From Cherax quadricarinatus (lineage: Eukaryota; Arthropoda; Malacostraca; Decapoda; Parastacidae): a stretch of DNA of 64,000 nucleotides. Shown in pieces: positions 43,990 to 54,527 of the stretch (position 1 is its first letter; each line of letters opens with the position of its first letter). The DNA is taken from positions 9,364,305 to 9,428,304 of the forward strand of contig NC_091369.1 in the NCBI RefSeq assembly GCF_038502225.1, in the 5' to 3' direction. The translations under genes and the position numbers were made by a program. Below the pieces are notes generated by a model. The model made no database searches. It was not told the DNA's origin and saw only the letters and a list, made by a program, of their open reading frames with translations.

Positions 43990-44346
43990 CATAATCCTGT
44001 AAATGGGCTGGGTGGCTGGCCCGCGCCCTTACACGCTCATGTGACAGGCCATGACTGGGTGGATGATGGTAGAGTGGGACATCTCTAACAGGTATGTTGT
44101 AGCCGAGACCCTGTGGGTATCCTCTGCCGAAACTTGGCCCACTTGCGGGGGCCTGTTCCTGCCGAGTGGGCTGGCAGGTCTGGGCTGAGGCCAGATAGTA
44201 TGAATACTGATCACTGAAGGGTTGTGACTGGTACTGTCGCCAACAATATATGCAGTCTCTATCTGTCACCTCATGATTGCATGACCACCACCATTGGGGG
44301 TATACAGACCCCCAGTTGAACCCCCCGCATGCCCCCTCTTCATCTC
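43990..44346 (-). CDS. Patronin: Patronin exon g (long Tyr/Trp/Pro-rich exon)
   Basis: 357 bp; acceptor GTGGGCTGCAG, donor GTAAAG, no stop. It starts GDEEGACGGFNWGSVYPQ with a WWW triplet and CNHEV, then CIYCWRQYQSQPFSDQYSYY and a Pro/His-rich end. Length is divisible by three. A second GT (CATGAG|GTGACA) inside could make a shorter alternative exon. The aromatic and Cys content is odd for a CAMSAP linker. It may be lineage-specific or alternatively spliced. Downstream a poly-A/T tract is intronic. Confidence 0.68.
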
Positions 44347-45068
44347 CTGCAGCCCACGGCCAAAAGATAAACTGTTAGTTCAACATACACTACCTAATTA
44401 ATAGCTCATTTCTTCAACAAATATCACGCTTTTTAAAGTTATTAAATATACTATCAAACAGATGAGTTCCACTCTAAAGAAATATAAAGAATTAAGCACT
44501 ATGACAATAAGAAAGTTAGCTCCACACCAAAAGTGAAAGACAGTATAGCAAGGGATGAAGCTATTATGTACAGAGAACATCTCTCTCAACATACCATTAG
44601 GAGCAAAAGCAGCATAAGAAATGCAGGTTTAGTGTAAGGTCAATTAGTCCCCCCCCCCTCACCCAGATGTGTGTATATACTGAATATTTTTACTATACAT
44701 GTATAATAAGTTACTTTCTGGTAACTCATTTGTTTAATATTCTATATCAACCAAAAATTATGCACCCTTTTTTTAAACTATTAGTTAATGCATCCTAGAA
44801 ATTAACATTTTTTTAAACTTTATATTAAGGCTCTCTAATTTTATGTTATTCCAAAAGAATTTTAGCCATAATTCTATAAATGTCTTAACATGGTGCATGC
44901 AAAAAAAAGTATTTTTTATTTTTAAGTGTTAGTTTTGCTATATTACCATCAAGCAAATTTACAAACAAACAAGTAAAATGGTATATGAAATACAGTACTT
45001 AAATCCCTGAAGATGTTACACCTACTAGAGATCTCCAGCAAACATTACTTAAACGGGTCTGTGATTAC
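44347..45068. other. Intron between Patronin exons f and g
   Basis: AT-rich; a short C run near 44650. Nothing else. Confidence 0.6.
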
Positions 45069-45206
45069 CCTCATGGACGGAGACTCGATCCCTGCGTAGC
45101 CGGTCCCGTTCTGTCAGGGACTGCTGTCGTCTCAACCCGGTCCCTGTTCCTGTTCCTGATCCCGATCCGCTTCCCCCAGAGGATGGTGATTTGCCTCCTC
45201 CCCGAC
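45069..45206 (-). CDS. Patronin: Patronin exon f (Gly/Ser repeats plus Arg-rich end)
   Basis: 138 bp between acceptor GGTGCACTAG and donor GTAATC. It reads GRGGGKSPSSGGSGSGSG, then alternating GT, then LRRQQSLTERDRLRRDRVSV. The phase (one base in, one base out) fits both neighbours. GC-rich against an AT-rich intron, which supports coding. The RQQSLTE segment is a plausible phosphorylation-type linker, but that is inference. Confidence 0.75.
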
Positions 45207-45559
45207 CTAGTGCACCATCAACAGGCACTCGTCAATCATTAACTTACTATTTTAAGCTTCATGCCTTCTTAGTTTTTTCTGTGTGTGTATTTGTTTATAA
45301 GATTTATTAGGTAAAAGCTTAATATTTGAAAAAAAAAAAAAACTCGATTTTTAAACTATAGGGATAAGCATACACAGAGAAAAAAATGCAGAAGATAAGT
45401 TTTTCTAACATATATACTGAAAAAGAACTTACAGTTTATAGACTACAACACATACCACAAGAACTGGTACCAGCCTGAAGCTACACAAAGCAACTGCAGC
45501 ACAACCAAGCATAGTACAGTTTATTCAACTGTCAATGACCATGGTGTAAAATATGTTGC

Positions 45560-45730
45560 CAGAATTAGTGATAGGAACTGGAATGAATGGATTTCTGATC
45601 AGCCAGGCTGAGGTGCTTATGACAGTGTGTAATGCAAGCACCAACAACCTGACAGAACAATGGATCAGGAGGTCTAGACAAAGATTGAACCTTGAGAGGG
45701 GTAATAACCCCTTGATCCATTATAGGCAGG
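45560..45730 (+). mobile_element. Possible LINE-C 3' UTR remnant
   Basis: 'Tgatcagccaggctgaggtg' and 'tggatcaggaggtctagac' resemble the order of 'accagccgggct' and 'tccaccatgaggcctggtc' at 12690-12785. Weak, with a deletion between them. Confidence 0.4.
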
Positions 45731-46091
45731 TGGCCTTCAGTCTTCATCACTTTCCTAGGTTTAATTACTTTAAGAATTCAGAAATCACATTAAAAGCCAT
45801 ACTTACAGCAAATTAAATGAAATTTCACCTGAATGATCTTTGATTCCAAAGGAAGTACACTATCACTGAATTCTTAAAAGAGCACCACTGAAAACATGTA
45901 GAAACCTAATGTTTATTTTCATGCAAGTAATTTCTTTATACAACACTAAATCAAGCTATCAAAAGCAAACAAGGTAGACTGTCCTGATTATACATTGCTA
46001 ATTTGTATGTTATTCCACTGTGTATGTGTGTAATAAATACATGTACTGTATATTTATTAGACATCAGCCATCTCCCACCAAAGTTAGGGGA

Positions 46092-46475
46092 GACAAGAAA
46101 GGAAAAAAAGAGAAAAAAAGAGAGAAAAAAGAGAGAAAGAAGAGAGAGAGAAAGAAGAGAGAGAGAAAGAAGAGAGAAAGAAGAGAGAGAAAGAAGAGAG
46201 AAAGAAGAGAGAAAGAAGAAGAGAGAAAGAAGAGAGAGAGAAAGAAGAGAGAGAGAAAGAAGAGAGAAAGAAGAGAGAGAGAAAGAAGAGAGAGAGAAAG
46301 AAGAGAGAAAGAAGAGAGAGAAAGAAGAGAGAGAGAAAGAAGAGAGAGAGAAAGGAGAGAGAAAGGAGAGAGAAAGAAGAGAGAGAGAGAGAGAAAGGAG
46401 AGAGAGAAAGGAGAGAGAGAAAGGAGAGTGAGAAAGGAGAGAGAGAAAGAGAGAGAGAGAAAGAGAGAGAGAGAG
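46092..46475. repeat. GA/GAAA purine tract, left part
   Basis: Repeats of gagagaaagaa and variants for about 385 bp. Arises from the pyrimidine-rich UTR of the minus-strand LINE-A. The apparent long frames here (RERERRERE-type) are artefacts. Confidence 0.95.
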
Positions 46476-47955
46476 AAGGCTGTGGGCCCAGACAAGTTGA
46501 GCCCAAGATTGTTGAGAAGATGTGCAGACCAGCTAGCAGCACCTCTAACTCGCATCTTTCAGCACTGCCTAGTACAGTGTAAATGGCCCTCTCTATGGAA
46601 AAAGGCAAATGTAGTCCCTGTTCACAAAAAGAAGAGCAGAGCAGAAATCAGCAACTACAGACCAGTGTCACTCCTGTCAATCACTGGTAAGATCCTTGAG
46701 ACAATCTCAAGACAAATGACAGAGTTTTTTGACTACCACTCACTACTTTGTGATCATCAATATGGCTTCAGGAAAGGTTACTCTGCTGCTGATCTGTTGT
46801 TAAACCTCTCCACTAAGTGGCACCAGTCACTGGATGAATCCAAAGTCAGCTGTGTGGTAGCACTGGACATTGCTGGCGCTTTCGACCGGGTGTGGCACCA
46901 GGGCCTCTTAGCAAAACTTCAAGCACTGGGAATTGCAGGCTCTACAGTGATTACCTTCATGGTAGATCTCTAAGTGTAGTTCTCAATGGAACGGAATCAG
47001 CAAGACATCCTATTGGAGCAAGTGTTCCACAAGGAAGCATGCTGGGACCATTGTTATGGAATGTCTACTTCAACGACCTTCTTCGTCTCATCCCAGAATC
47101 ACATGCATATGCAGACGACTGTACACTGACATTCACTTATCCAAGAGAAGAAATGCCAGCTGCTCTAAGCTACATCAATCACCAGCTGAGAGCTATATCA
47201 GCTTGAGGAAATAGATGGCAAGTAACATTTGCACCTGAGAAAACACAAATGATGATCGTCTCTAGGCACCATAATGGTAATGCTGGTGCAGTAGTAAGGA
47301 TGAATGGGAGGGTGTTGGCACCTGGAGAAGAAGTTGATATCCTTGGGGTGAAATTCGACTCCAAACTAACCATGAAGAACCATGTTCTAAATCTTGCAAA
47401 CAAGGCAGCCAGGAAGCTTACAGCACTTCGCCGTATCTCGCATCTGCTTGACAGTAAGGGTTGCAAGATTCTGTACGAGGCACAAGTACACTCACACCTT
47501 GAGTATGCTCCACTTTCTTGGTTTGCCTGCCCCCCCTTTCATCTGCAACTGCTTGACAGAGTAGACAACAGAGCAAGACGTCTCATCTCTCGCCTGGACC
47601 CATCCTGGATAGATCTGTCATTTCAGCAGAGCCTTCAACATAGGAGGGATGTGGGTGGCCTTACTCTTATGTACAAGGCCAATATTGTCAAAGTACCACA
47701 CTTGGATCCACTTCGAGGACAGCGTGAAACAAGCTTTTATGCCACAAGACGGGCAGAAAGCAGCAACTTCACTCTGGCTGTACCCTTCTCCAGAACTTCA
47801 CTCCATCTGAGATCCTATATACCCAGGGTGACTCGAGTATGGAACACATTCGTACAGCATAATGATGTCAACGAGATAAAGTCAGTTGATCAAATGAAAA
47901 TGCTGGCCCACAGATGGCTCCAACTTCATCCTGTTCCCTACCTGTATGTCTCATA
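46476..47955 (+). pseudogene. Jockey-type reverse transcriptase, lightly damaged
   Basis: KAVGPDKLSPRLLRRCA, then NYRPVSLLSITGKILE, HQYGFRKGYSAADLL, VVALDIAGAFDRVWHQGL (motif A), ASVPQGSMLGPLLWNVYF (motif B), HAYADDCTLTF (motif C), EVDILGVKFDSKLTMKNHV and SYIPRVTRVWNTF, ending YLYVS at 47955. One frame change near 46940 and one TGA at 47204-47206 in place of a Trp codon. The endonuclease is absent through truncation. Clade by motif style only. Confidence 0.87.
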
Positions 47956-48098
47956 ACAATAAAAATGCTTTCAAATGAGCTGATGTAGGTAACAGCTCTT
48001 AGCTTGCCAATAAAGTTAGGAATCCTTAACCTGTAAATAAAGCTAGGGATCCTTAACCTTGTCAAACCCTGTGTAAAAAAAAAAAAAAAAAAAAAAAA
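46476..48098 (+). mobile_element. Jockey-type LINE, 5'-truncated, inserted in a purine tract
   Basis: Starts inside the reverse transcriptase at 'aaggctgtgggcccagac' and ends with a 24-base A run (48075-48098) after a UTR with two AATAAA signals. Purine tracts on both sides. A target duplication cannot be recognised in such low-complexity sequence. Only one copy in the window and the least decayed LINE after the CR1-like element. Confidence 0.85.
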
Positions 48099-48365
48099 GA
48101 GAAAGAGAAAAAAAAGAGAAGAGAGAAAAGAGAGAGAGAAGAGAAAAGAGGAGAGAAAAAAGAGAGGAGAAAAAAAAGAGGAGAAAAATGAGAGGGAAAA
48201 AAGTGAGGAGAAAGAGAGGAGAAAAAAGAAAGGAGAAAAAAGAAAGGAGAAAAAAGAGAGGAGAAAAAAGAGAAAAGAAAAAGAAAAGAGAAAGAAAAGA
48301 GAAAGAAAAGAAAGAAAAGAGAAAGAAGAAAAAAAAGAAAAGAAAGAAAAAAAACAGAGAAAGAG
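48099..48365. repeat. GA/GAAA purine tract, right part
   Basis: About 267 bp of gaaaagaga variants, continuation of the tract at 46092-46475 beyond the inserted LINE. Confidence 0.92.
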
Positions 48366-48660
48366 AGTCAGACAGACATTCATTACTGTCTTGCCAGAAG
48401 CATTCTGACATCACGTTTCACATGATCCTCCTAATTCCAGCATTCTCACCCCTCTCTTAAAGAGCACAGCCACTGTGCTTTCCACCTCCAAGACTTGAAA
48501 GACCAAAAACACATCAAGTCATAAAAGCCACTTGTCTCCATTCTGAGCTAAATACTAATAAGAGTCTGTTATTCAAGCTCCAAGCATTCAAAACTTCCTT
48601 TATTCCCTCCTTCCAGGCCTTCCTTGGAGGACCCCTACCCATCTTTCCTTCCATTACCAA

Positions 48661-49559
48661 TTTAAATACACCCTTTCAGTCATGCTATTCATTTCTCACT
48701 TGTTCATAATTTATAGAATTTGTATCGTTATCAGTCTAATCATTTCATAAACACGACTAAAATAATGGTAATAGTAAAAGCTAAAAACTACAAGTTAACT
48801 AGATGGAAGCGGCACTATTAGGTTGATTGCATTACACTGAACTAATGTAAGTGGAGAGGAGGGAAGGATAATCTACCTGCACTAAAAAAAAAAAAATCTA
48901 TATTTTTTTTTTTTTTGGTCACATCCTCTTAAAATGCTTATATTAGTAAGAGTTAGGTTACCCTATTTTTTTTTTTTTACATTAAATGACTTATTATTAA
49001 ATATTTGTAAATGGTTGTCTTTTGTATGTAACTGACTTACTAAAAGGTGGGGAGGGAGGACAGCTCTTAGTATACTGTGGCACATTTTACTTTTTTCTTT
49101 AATGTTTTGTAAAGTATGAAGAGAGAGCAATCAAAACTTGAAAACTTCAAAATCTATAAAGTACCATTTGTAGCTTCAGGAACAGAAAATGCTCATGGTA
49201 CCCCAACTTCAGTATCCATCAAGTAATTTTTTTAAATATCCAACAGCAATTAGTACCTTTATTTTATCCCAGACTATTGTACTAAGAGGCATTCAAGTTC
49301 ACTCCAAGGAAGGGGAAGTTTAGTCAAGTTCCTCGAATCAAAAGCCATTTACCATTAAGAACCTACCTTAAATGGGGGTATTAGCCTTTCAGCCTCTCTT
49401 TGAGAACTCTATGTACTGTACAATTACAGCCTCTTCTGTTGATGCTGTTTAGATATTTTTTCCTAATCTATTCTTTCAAATTTTGAAAGGTCATAATATA
49501 CAATATATGGTTATCATGCATATCTCTATAAATTAGCTAATGGTTTCAGCCTTTCTTCT
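48661..49559. other. Intron sequence, nothing recognised
   Basis: AT-rich with A/T runs (48886-48916, 48965-48980). Confidence 0.5.
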
Positions 49560-49925
49560 TAAATAGGAGCCTCGGTAGGGGATGGGGAAGGAGGGAGGAG
49601 AAACTTTGTTTCGAGACCCAGGGGTTTGAGCATCCAGCATGTTTTTATGAACATGATAGATCGGTGTGGCTTAACATGCTTTTGGAGTACGAGCAAGGTA
49701 ACATTTATGCAATGATTCAGAGAAATTAGTTGGCCAGACTTCAAATCCAGGAAGGAAGTACAGTGCCTGCACTCTGAAAGAGGGGAGGCTGTAGCTCTAA
49801 GGAATTTTTTAAACTGTGATGTCTGAGTACTTCTGGCAAGACAGCCATTGAAAAAGAAATGGTGAATCTAATTCCTTTTGGGTCACTCTACAGTGGTGGG
49901 GGTGGCTGCTGTGTTCAAGAAGTCC
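49560..49925 (+). mobile_element. LINE-A carboxy end and 3' UTR, decayed
   Basis: 'Ggtaggggatggggaagg', 'catccagcatgtttttatg', 'cttttggagtacgagcaagg', 'gtacagtgcctgcactctg' and 'gggtcactctacagtggtgg' follow the LINE-A order. Coding part unreadable. Confidence 0.75.
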
Positions 49926-51044
49926 ACACATTTCTTTTGGGTATCATCTCAAATGTAAGCTACAGTACACCAAGGACTTGCTGGCAATCTGACAGACATT
50001 CATCTCTATGGTATGTAACCCCTCTTTATAACATTAGCACTATTGGAGATTAGTTTGCTATACATCATTTCATTGAACTCTGCACTTCTAGGTGACACAT
50101 CTCTAACATATAATGAGGACTTGCTCAAAGTTACAAAACAGTGTATGGTATTAAAATGTGTGGGAACTATAAAGGTTGCATTAAAACAAGAAAAAATGGA
50201 GGGTAGTAAATGAGCTAAAGGAGTTGGACTTTTAAAGTGTAAACTTAATTTAATAAGAGAATACAAAATCCTATAGTGCTGCTAATAATTATTTTTGGCA
50301 ATAACACACAAAAATGAAAATATATGCAAATGTGTGATATAGAAAGAATTAGGGCAAAGAAAAATCTGAGTATAAACCAGCAGTAAATACATGGAGAATA
50401 GAATAAGTGACAGATGCTCACACAGTATACAGAAAACAAGAAATTAAATATTAACCTGTCACTTTCAGCAACTTAGAAAGCAACCATGTCAATATTTTCC
50501 TAGTAATATCCAGAGAAAGTAACTTGGAAAAAAAAAAGTTTTTGAGGAATATATAAATGCAAAGACATCATATGACTACCCTCTTTTCAGCACAATGCAC
50601 ATTAATGTTCTACTATTCTATAACTATCTGAGACAAAGGCTTGTGGTTACTACACCTTTGCTGCACACCCACCATAATGCTGAACTTTTACATACAATTT
50701 TTTTATGGACAACTGCTGCATAAATTTTTTTTGTTAAATTAATACATACACGAAGGCTAGTAGGTCACGGATCCTAGCGATGATAAAAAAATGTATCCCG
50801 AGTACCTTGTCTGTGATATACTATGACCATAGTCATGCTAAAGGTCAGGCTTCCCTCTTAACCACCTGGTCAATCAGGATAATTTTGCTTGCAGACAATA
50901 AACCAACAATCATAAAAGCTCAGCTGATCTAGCATTTGTAGAAGAAAGCTATTTTAATGTTTGTGCTTAATCACAACCTTAGAGGGTATTTTATGATCAA
51001 GAATTCACTAGCAAACATGGTAGGTGTGTACAGACTGCCTTGTA
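49926..51044. other. Intron sequence, nothing recognised
   Basis: AT-rich; only short frames. Confidence 0.5.
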
Positions 51045-51100
51045 GATTTTTTTTTCCAACATGTAGGCAGTCTCCCACCGAGGCAGGGTGACCTGCAGAT
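51045..51100 (-). mobile_element. LINE-A tail, minus strand, about 55 bp
   Basis: Complement reads 'ggtcaccctgcctcggtgg' then 'gagactgcctacatgttgg' and an A run. Well matched to the intact tails, so a recent extreme truncation. Confidence 0.8.
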
Positions 51101-51362
51101 GTTGTCCTTTATTTTATGTTGGGCAAAAAGTAAACCTCTTGAATTTAGGTTAGAACCACCAATACTTGAGCCAGACAATGCAAGAATCAAACACCACATT
51201 TAATCACACACGAATTTGCAATAACCCTGCTAGGTAGTCTGAAGCCTGAACTATAGGTCCTAGTTCATCAGTGGTGGAAAGAAACATCTTAGAAGCAGCA
51301 ATTAATCAATTAAACATATATACAGTGGACCCCTGACTTACGATGCCCTCGACCTACGATAA

Positions 51363-52437
51363 CCCTTTCAGGGTTGAGAGGCCCTCTCCTAAAAATGTTC
51401 TCAGGGTCAATTTTTTTTTTTGTGGGTGGGTGGGGGGGGGGGGAAATCTTATGAAAAGATAGAGAATCTTTTCCTGATCACAACGACACCAAAAGCACGA
51501 AATTTGATGGAAAACTTACGGAATTATGCTCTCGCGAAGTTAGCAGTCTCGACAATGTTTACACAAGTGATTTCGCCCACTTTGAGCCCTATTTTCAGCC
51601 AATTCCAGTGGACTAGTCGACAAAAGTCATAACTATTTCGGTAGAACTCCATTTTTTCTATCAAATGAGTACAAGAAGCCACCCATTTACCAATTTCGAC
51701 TATCCAATAAAGTGGTCAGAAATTAGAAATTTTGCCAATTTCACACAAATTTCAAAAGATGCCGATTTCCAAATAGGGTCCAGAATAAACAAGACAGACA
51801 TTCCTGGCCCTAAAATAACATTTCCTCTGTTCAATAGTCACATCCCCAGGCCCCTGTTACATTTCTTTTGCTTTCCACTTTCAATTTTTATTCTCACAAG
51901 AAATAGAAGATTTGCTGTTATGCAGACTACTGCATTAGTGTAGAAATGGTATAAATAATATCAGCGCACTTATGAAAGAATATTAGACTCACCAGTTGAC
52001 GCGTATTCAACGCAAGGCACGATTTGTTTACTTTTGAACTTTGGCAAAAATCGAACATTTCTCCTATTTTGAGCTCAATTTCAAGGTGCTTTTCATTGTG
52101 AAACCAATCAAAATCATCTCAATTTCTGTAATATGTCTTCCACTCTATAAAATAAGACCAGGAAAACTAGAATACAACCATATATACCATATGAAAATAC
52201 AGTGCAAAGTCGCTGTTTTAAACCAAAAACACGGTCAATTTTTTTTTTCTCATTACACACTGTGTGCTGCAGGATTTTTTTTATACTGTGTACACTGACC
52301 ACACAGACCCATTCTTTCATATGTAGGCCTACCAGCTTTTTTTTTGCTAGATTTGAAGGCGCTAGAATTTAGGTGCACTAGTACGTCAATAACCCTGGTG
52401 CTCAAGCCGTACTAGTACATCAGAAACCCTGAAAGGG
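51363..52437. mobile_element. TTAA-flanked element, family 1, copy in Tigger
   Basis: 1,075 bp; ends CCCTTTCAGGGTTGAG and complement of CCCTTTCAGGGTTTC. Right target TTAA 52438-52441; left target ATAA 51359-51362 (one change). Close to copies 1 and 2. Confidence 0.9.
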
Positions 52438-52675
52438 TTAAAATCAATTTACGATGCTTGTCAGCATAAAAATTTGACCCCGATGTATGTTGAAAAACTT
52501 TACTTACATCATTCGTCCTGTACGGTTCACGCATATATTCGATAAATTTTGTATTATTCCAGTGTTTTTAGTGCTTGTAACTGCTAAATAAGCCACCATG
52601 GGCCCAAAGAAAGCTTCTAGTGCCAACCCTATGGTAAAAAGGGTGCGAAATACTATTGAAATACTATGATACCAT

Positions 52676-52818
52676 GATCAGCTGCTGCTGCTGTACCATG
52701 GTCAGCTGCTGCTGTTGTAGCACTGTCAGCTGCTGTTGTAGCGCTGTCAGCTGCTGCTGCTCCACGGTCGGCTGCTGCTGCTCCACGGTCGGCTGCTGCT
52801 GCACCACGTTCAGCTGCA
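52676..52818. repeat. Imperfect minisatellite rich in CTG/CTGCTG
   Basis: Units such as gtcagctgctgctgttgtag and gtcggctgctgctgctccac, about 21-27 bp, six or seven copies. In the transposase frame they would encode Ser-Ala-Ala-Ala blocks. Confidence 0.85.
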
Positions 52819-52878
52819 CTACTCAAAGATGTGGAGAGACTGTTATTGGTGTGGCTTATCAGGAATACTGAGAAACAA

Positions 52879-53023
52879 TTAACCCCAGAGGGTTAGCCAC
52901 CCAGGATAACCCAAGAAAGTCAGGGTGTCATCGAGGACTGTCTAACTTATTTCCATTGGGGTCCTTAATCTTGTCCCCCAGGATGCGACCCACACCAGTC
53001 GACTAACACCCAGGTGAACAGGA
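52879..53023 (-). mobile_element. SINE 3' part, minus strand
   Basis: Complement: 'ctgggtgttagtcgactgg', 'gggtcgcatcctggggg', 'ataagttagacagtcctcg', 'ttatcctgggtggctaacc'. The tRNA-like head is missing. Shares the 'gtgttag...actggtgtggg' body with 28930-29213 but has another 3' tail. Confidence 0.75.
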
Positions 53024-53478
53024 AAAAATGCCTGGAACTAGTGCTCATATTGGTGAATTGAAGGCAAGCAAAGGTTGGTTTGAGAGATTTAAGAATCGTA
53101 GTGACATACACAGTGCGATAAGGCCTGTTCTGGAAGAAAATGCCAAACAGGACCTACATTACTTGGGAGGAAAAGGCACTCCCAGGACACAGTGTCTCAT
53201 CACTCATCACTACATCTTCAATAAAGGTAAGTGTCATTTATTCTTCATTTAGTACACTAGTACATGCACAATATATATTGTGCATGTATCCTCCTTTTTG
53301 TGTGTAGGAAAATGTATATTTCATGTGGTACATTTTTTTTTTCATACTTTTGGGTGTCTTGAACAGATTAATTTGATTTCCATTATTTCTTATGGGGAAA
53401 ATTAATTTGACATGATAATTTCGTCTTACAATGTGCTCTCAGGAACGGATTAGTATCGTAAGTCGGGGGTCCACTGTA

Positions 53479-54229
53479 TATATATAAAACACCACTCATT
53501 ATATAATAATAGCCTTGGCTTGTACAAGCTTGATTCATTCTTAATTGAGGCCACTGTACATAATCTTAAACCTAGTAATTTCACAAATGTTTCCAACTGC
53601 CTTTAATGTCATGATTAAGTATGAACATTGGGATATCTACTTGCCAACATATGATACTTACTTCAAATTTACTCTTGTCTGGTTTGGAATGACTATTGTG
53701 TTAGACCATTTGTCTCTCACAGCTTGGAGAGCAGGTTTGTGTTGTAGTTGTCGGCTATGGTGTTAAATGTTGGCGTTAGAGCCCTTGTGCCCTTGCTGTG
53801 GGCCTGTTCACTGGTTCCTTGTCTTTGGTCTCTGCTTTTTGTTGTGAATTTCTAAGTGTAATTCCAATTGCAATTATTTACGAAGTTTAATAAACATACA
53901 CGACAGGCGGACTCATTTTGTGTAAGTACGGCTGTATAGGTGTCCCAACATGTTTTTAGTCCACCCAAACAAAGCCTCGTTTCTGTATAAAGGCTCCATT
54001 CTCTGGGATGGTCGCATACTCTATTTTTATCCATTATGCTTAACTTACAGTATTTCATGGATTAGATACATTTTTTCCATAAAACGTCTCCAAAAACCAC
54101 CCTGCATCCTATAAACTGAAGGTCAGTGATGGGAGCTATAAGTTTGGGGGTGGGCTGTAGCTCTCCCAGTTATGTCTGATGCCGAGCTATTGAAGCTTAA
54201 ATAAGTCTTATAAGTCGCAAAATATGGTA
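53479..54229. other. Intron sequence, nothing recognised
   Basis: No repeat ends or supported frames; less AT-rich than most introns here. Confidence 0.45.
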
Positions 54230-54527
54230 CACCTACCATCCGACTTACAACCTGCTCGACTTACGACCGTGTTTTTTATGTCAAATTTCTGGGAAATAAA
54301 CAACTATTTGTATTGTACACAGTGTTTATCCTAAACCTTACAGTATAAAATACAGTACTAACAACATAAAAAGTAAAGTAAAACATGAAACACCAAAATA
54401 AAACAATAAAATAAAGTCATTACAAAAATGTTTTGTTGATATTCAGTAGTAAAGTTCGACTAATGACCATTTCGACTTACGACTGGTTTCTCGGAACCGA
54501 ACTCGGTCGTAAGTTGGATGGTAGGTG
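54230..54527. mobile_element. Small TA-flanked MITE, copy 2
   Basis: 298 bp, ends CACCTACCATCCGACTTACA and complement of CACCTACCATCCAACTTACG, TA on both sides. Nearly collinear with 19847-20140, including 'gtcaaatttctgggaaataa' and 'gatattcagtagtaaag'. Confidence 0.9.

Larger units (their letters stand above)
46060..48660 (-). mobile_element. LINE-A carboxy end and 3' UTR, minus strand, split by another LINE
   Basis: Complement of 48590-48660 encodes GRGPPRKAWKEGIKEVL. 48366-48475 carries 'cttctggcaagacagtaatg' and 'gaatgctggaat'. 46060-46095 carries 'ggtgggagatggctgatgtc'. The C/T-rich part of its UTR has expanded into a long purine tract (plus-strand sense), into which a jockey-type LINE inserted. 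Confidence 0.75.
52598..53245 (+). pseudogene. Tigger transposase remnant with Ala-repeat array
   Basis: MGPKKASSANPMVKRV at 52598, then a stop. An expanded CTG-rich array (52676-52818) lies between the first and second DNA-binding parts, then DVERLLLVWL. After the SINE: MPGTSAHIGELKASKGWFER, FKNRSDIHSAIRP, and a deletion that brings in KQDLHYLGGKGTPRTQ. No catalytic Asp left. Confidence 0.85.
51323..53476 (+). mobile_element. Tigger-type DNA transposon, copy 3, internally deleted and twice invaded
   Basis: TA-flanked (51321-51322, 53477-53478), ends CAGTGGACCCCTGACTTACG and complement of CAGTGGACCCCCGACTTACG. Holds a TTAA element (51363-52437) only 40 bp from its left end and a SINE fragment (52879-53023). 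Most of the DDE region is deleted. Confidence 0.9.

Noticed and set aside
46003..46608. Large Glu/Arg/Lys and Ser/Leu/Phe frames over the purine tract
   Set aside because: Simple-sequence translation; only the part after 46476 belongs to a reverse transcriptase.
47868..48460. Ser/Phe/Leu-rich and Lys/Arg/Glu-rich frames over the right purine tract
   Set aside because: Same simple-sequence artefact as on the left side.
53545..53766. 73-codon frame with a hydrophobic centre
   Set aside because: No family similarity seen, no splice context on the gene strand, flanked by Tigger debris.
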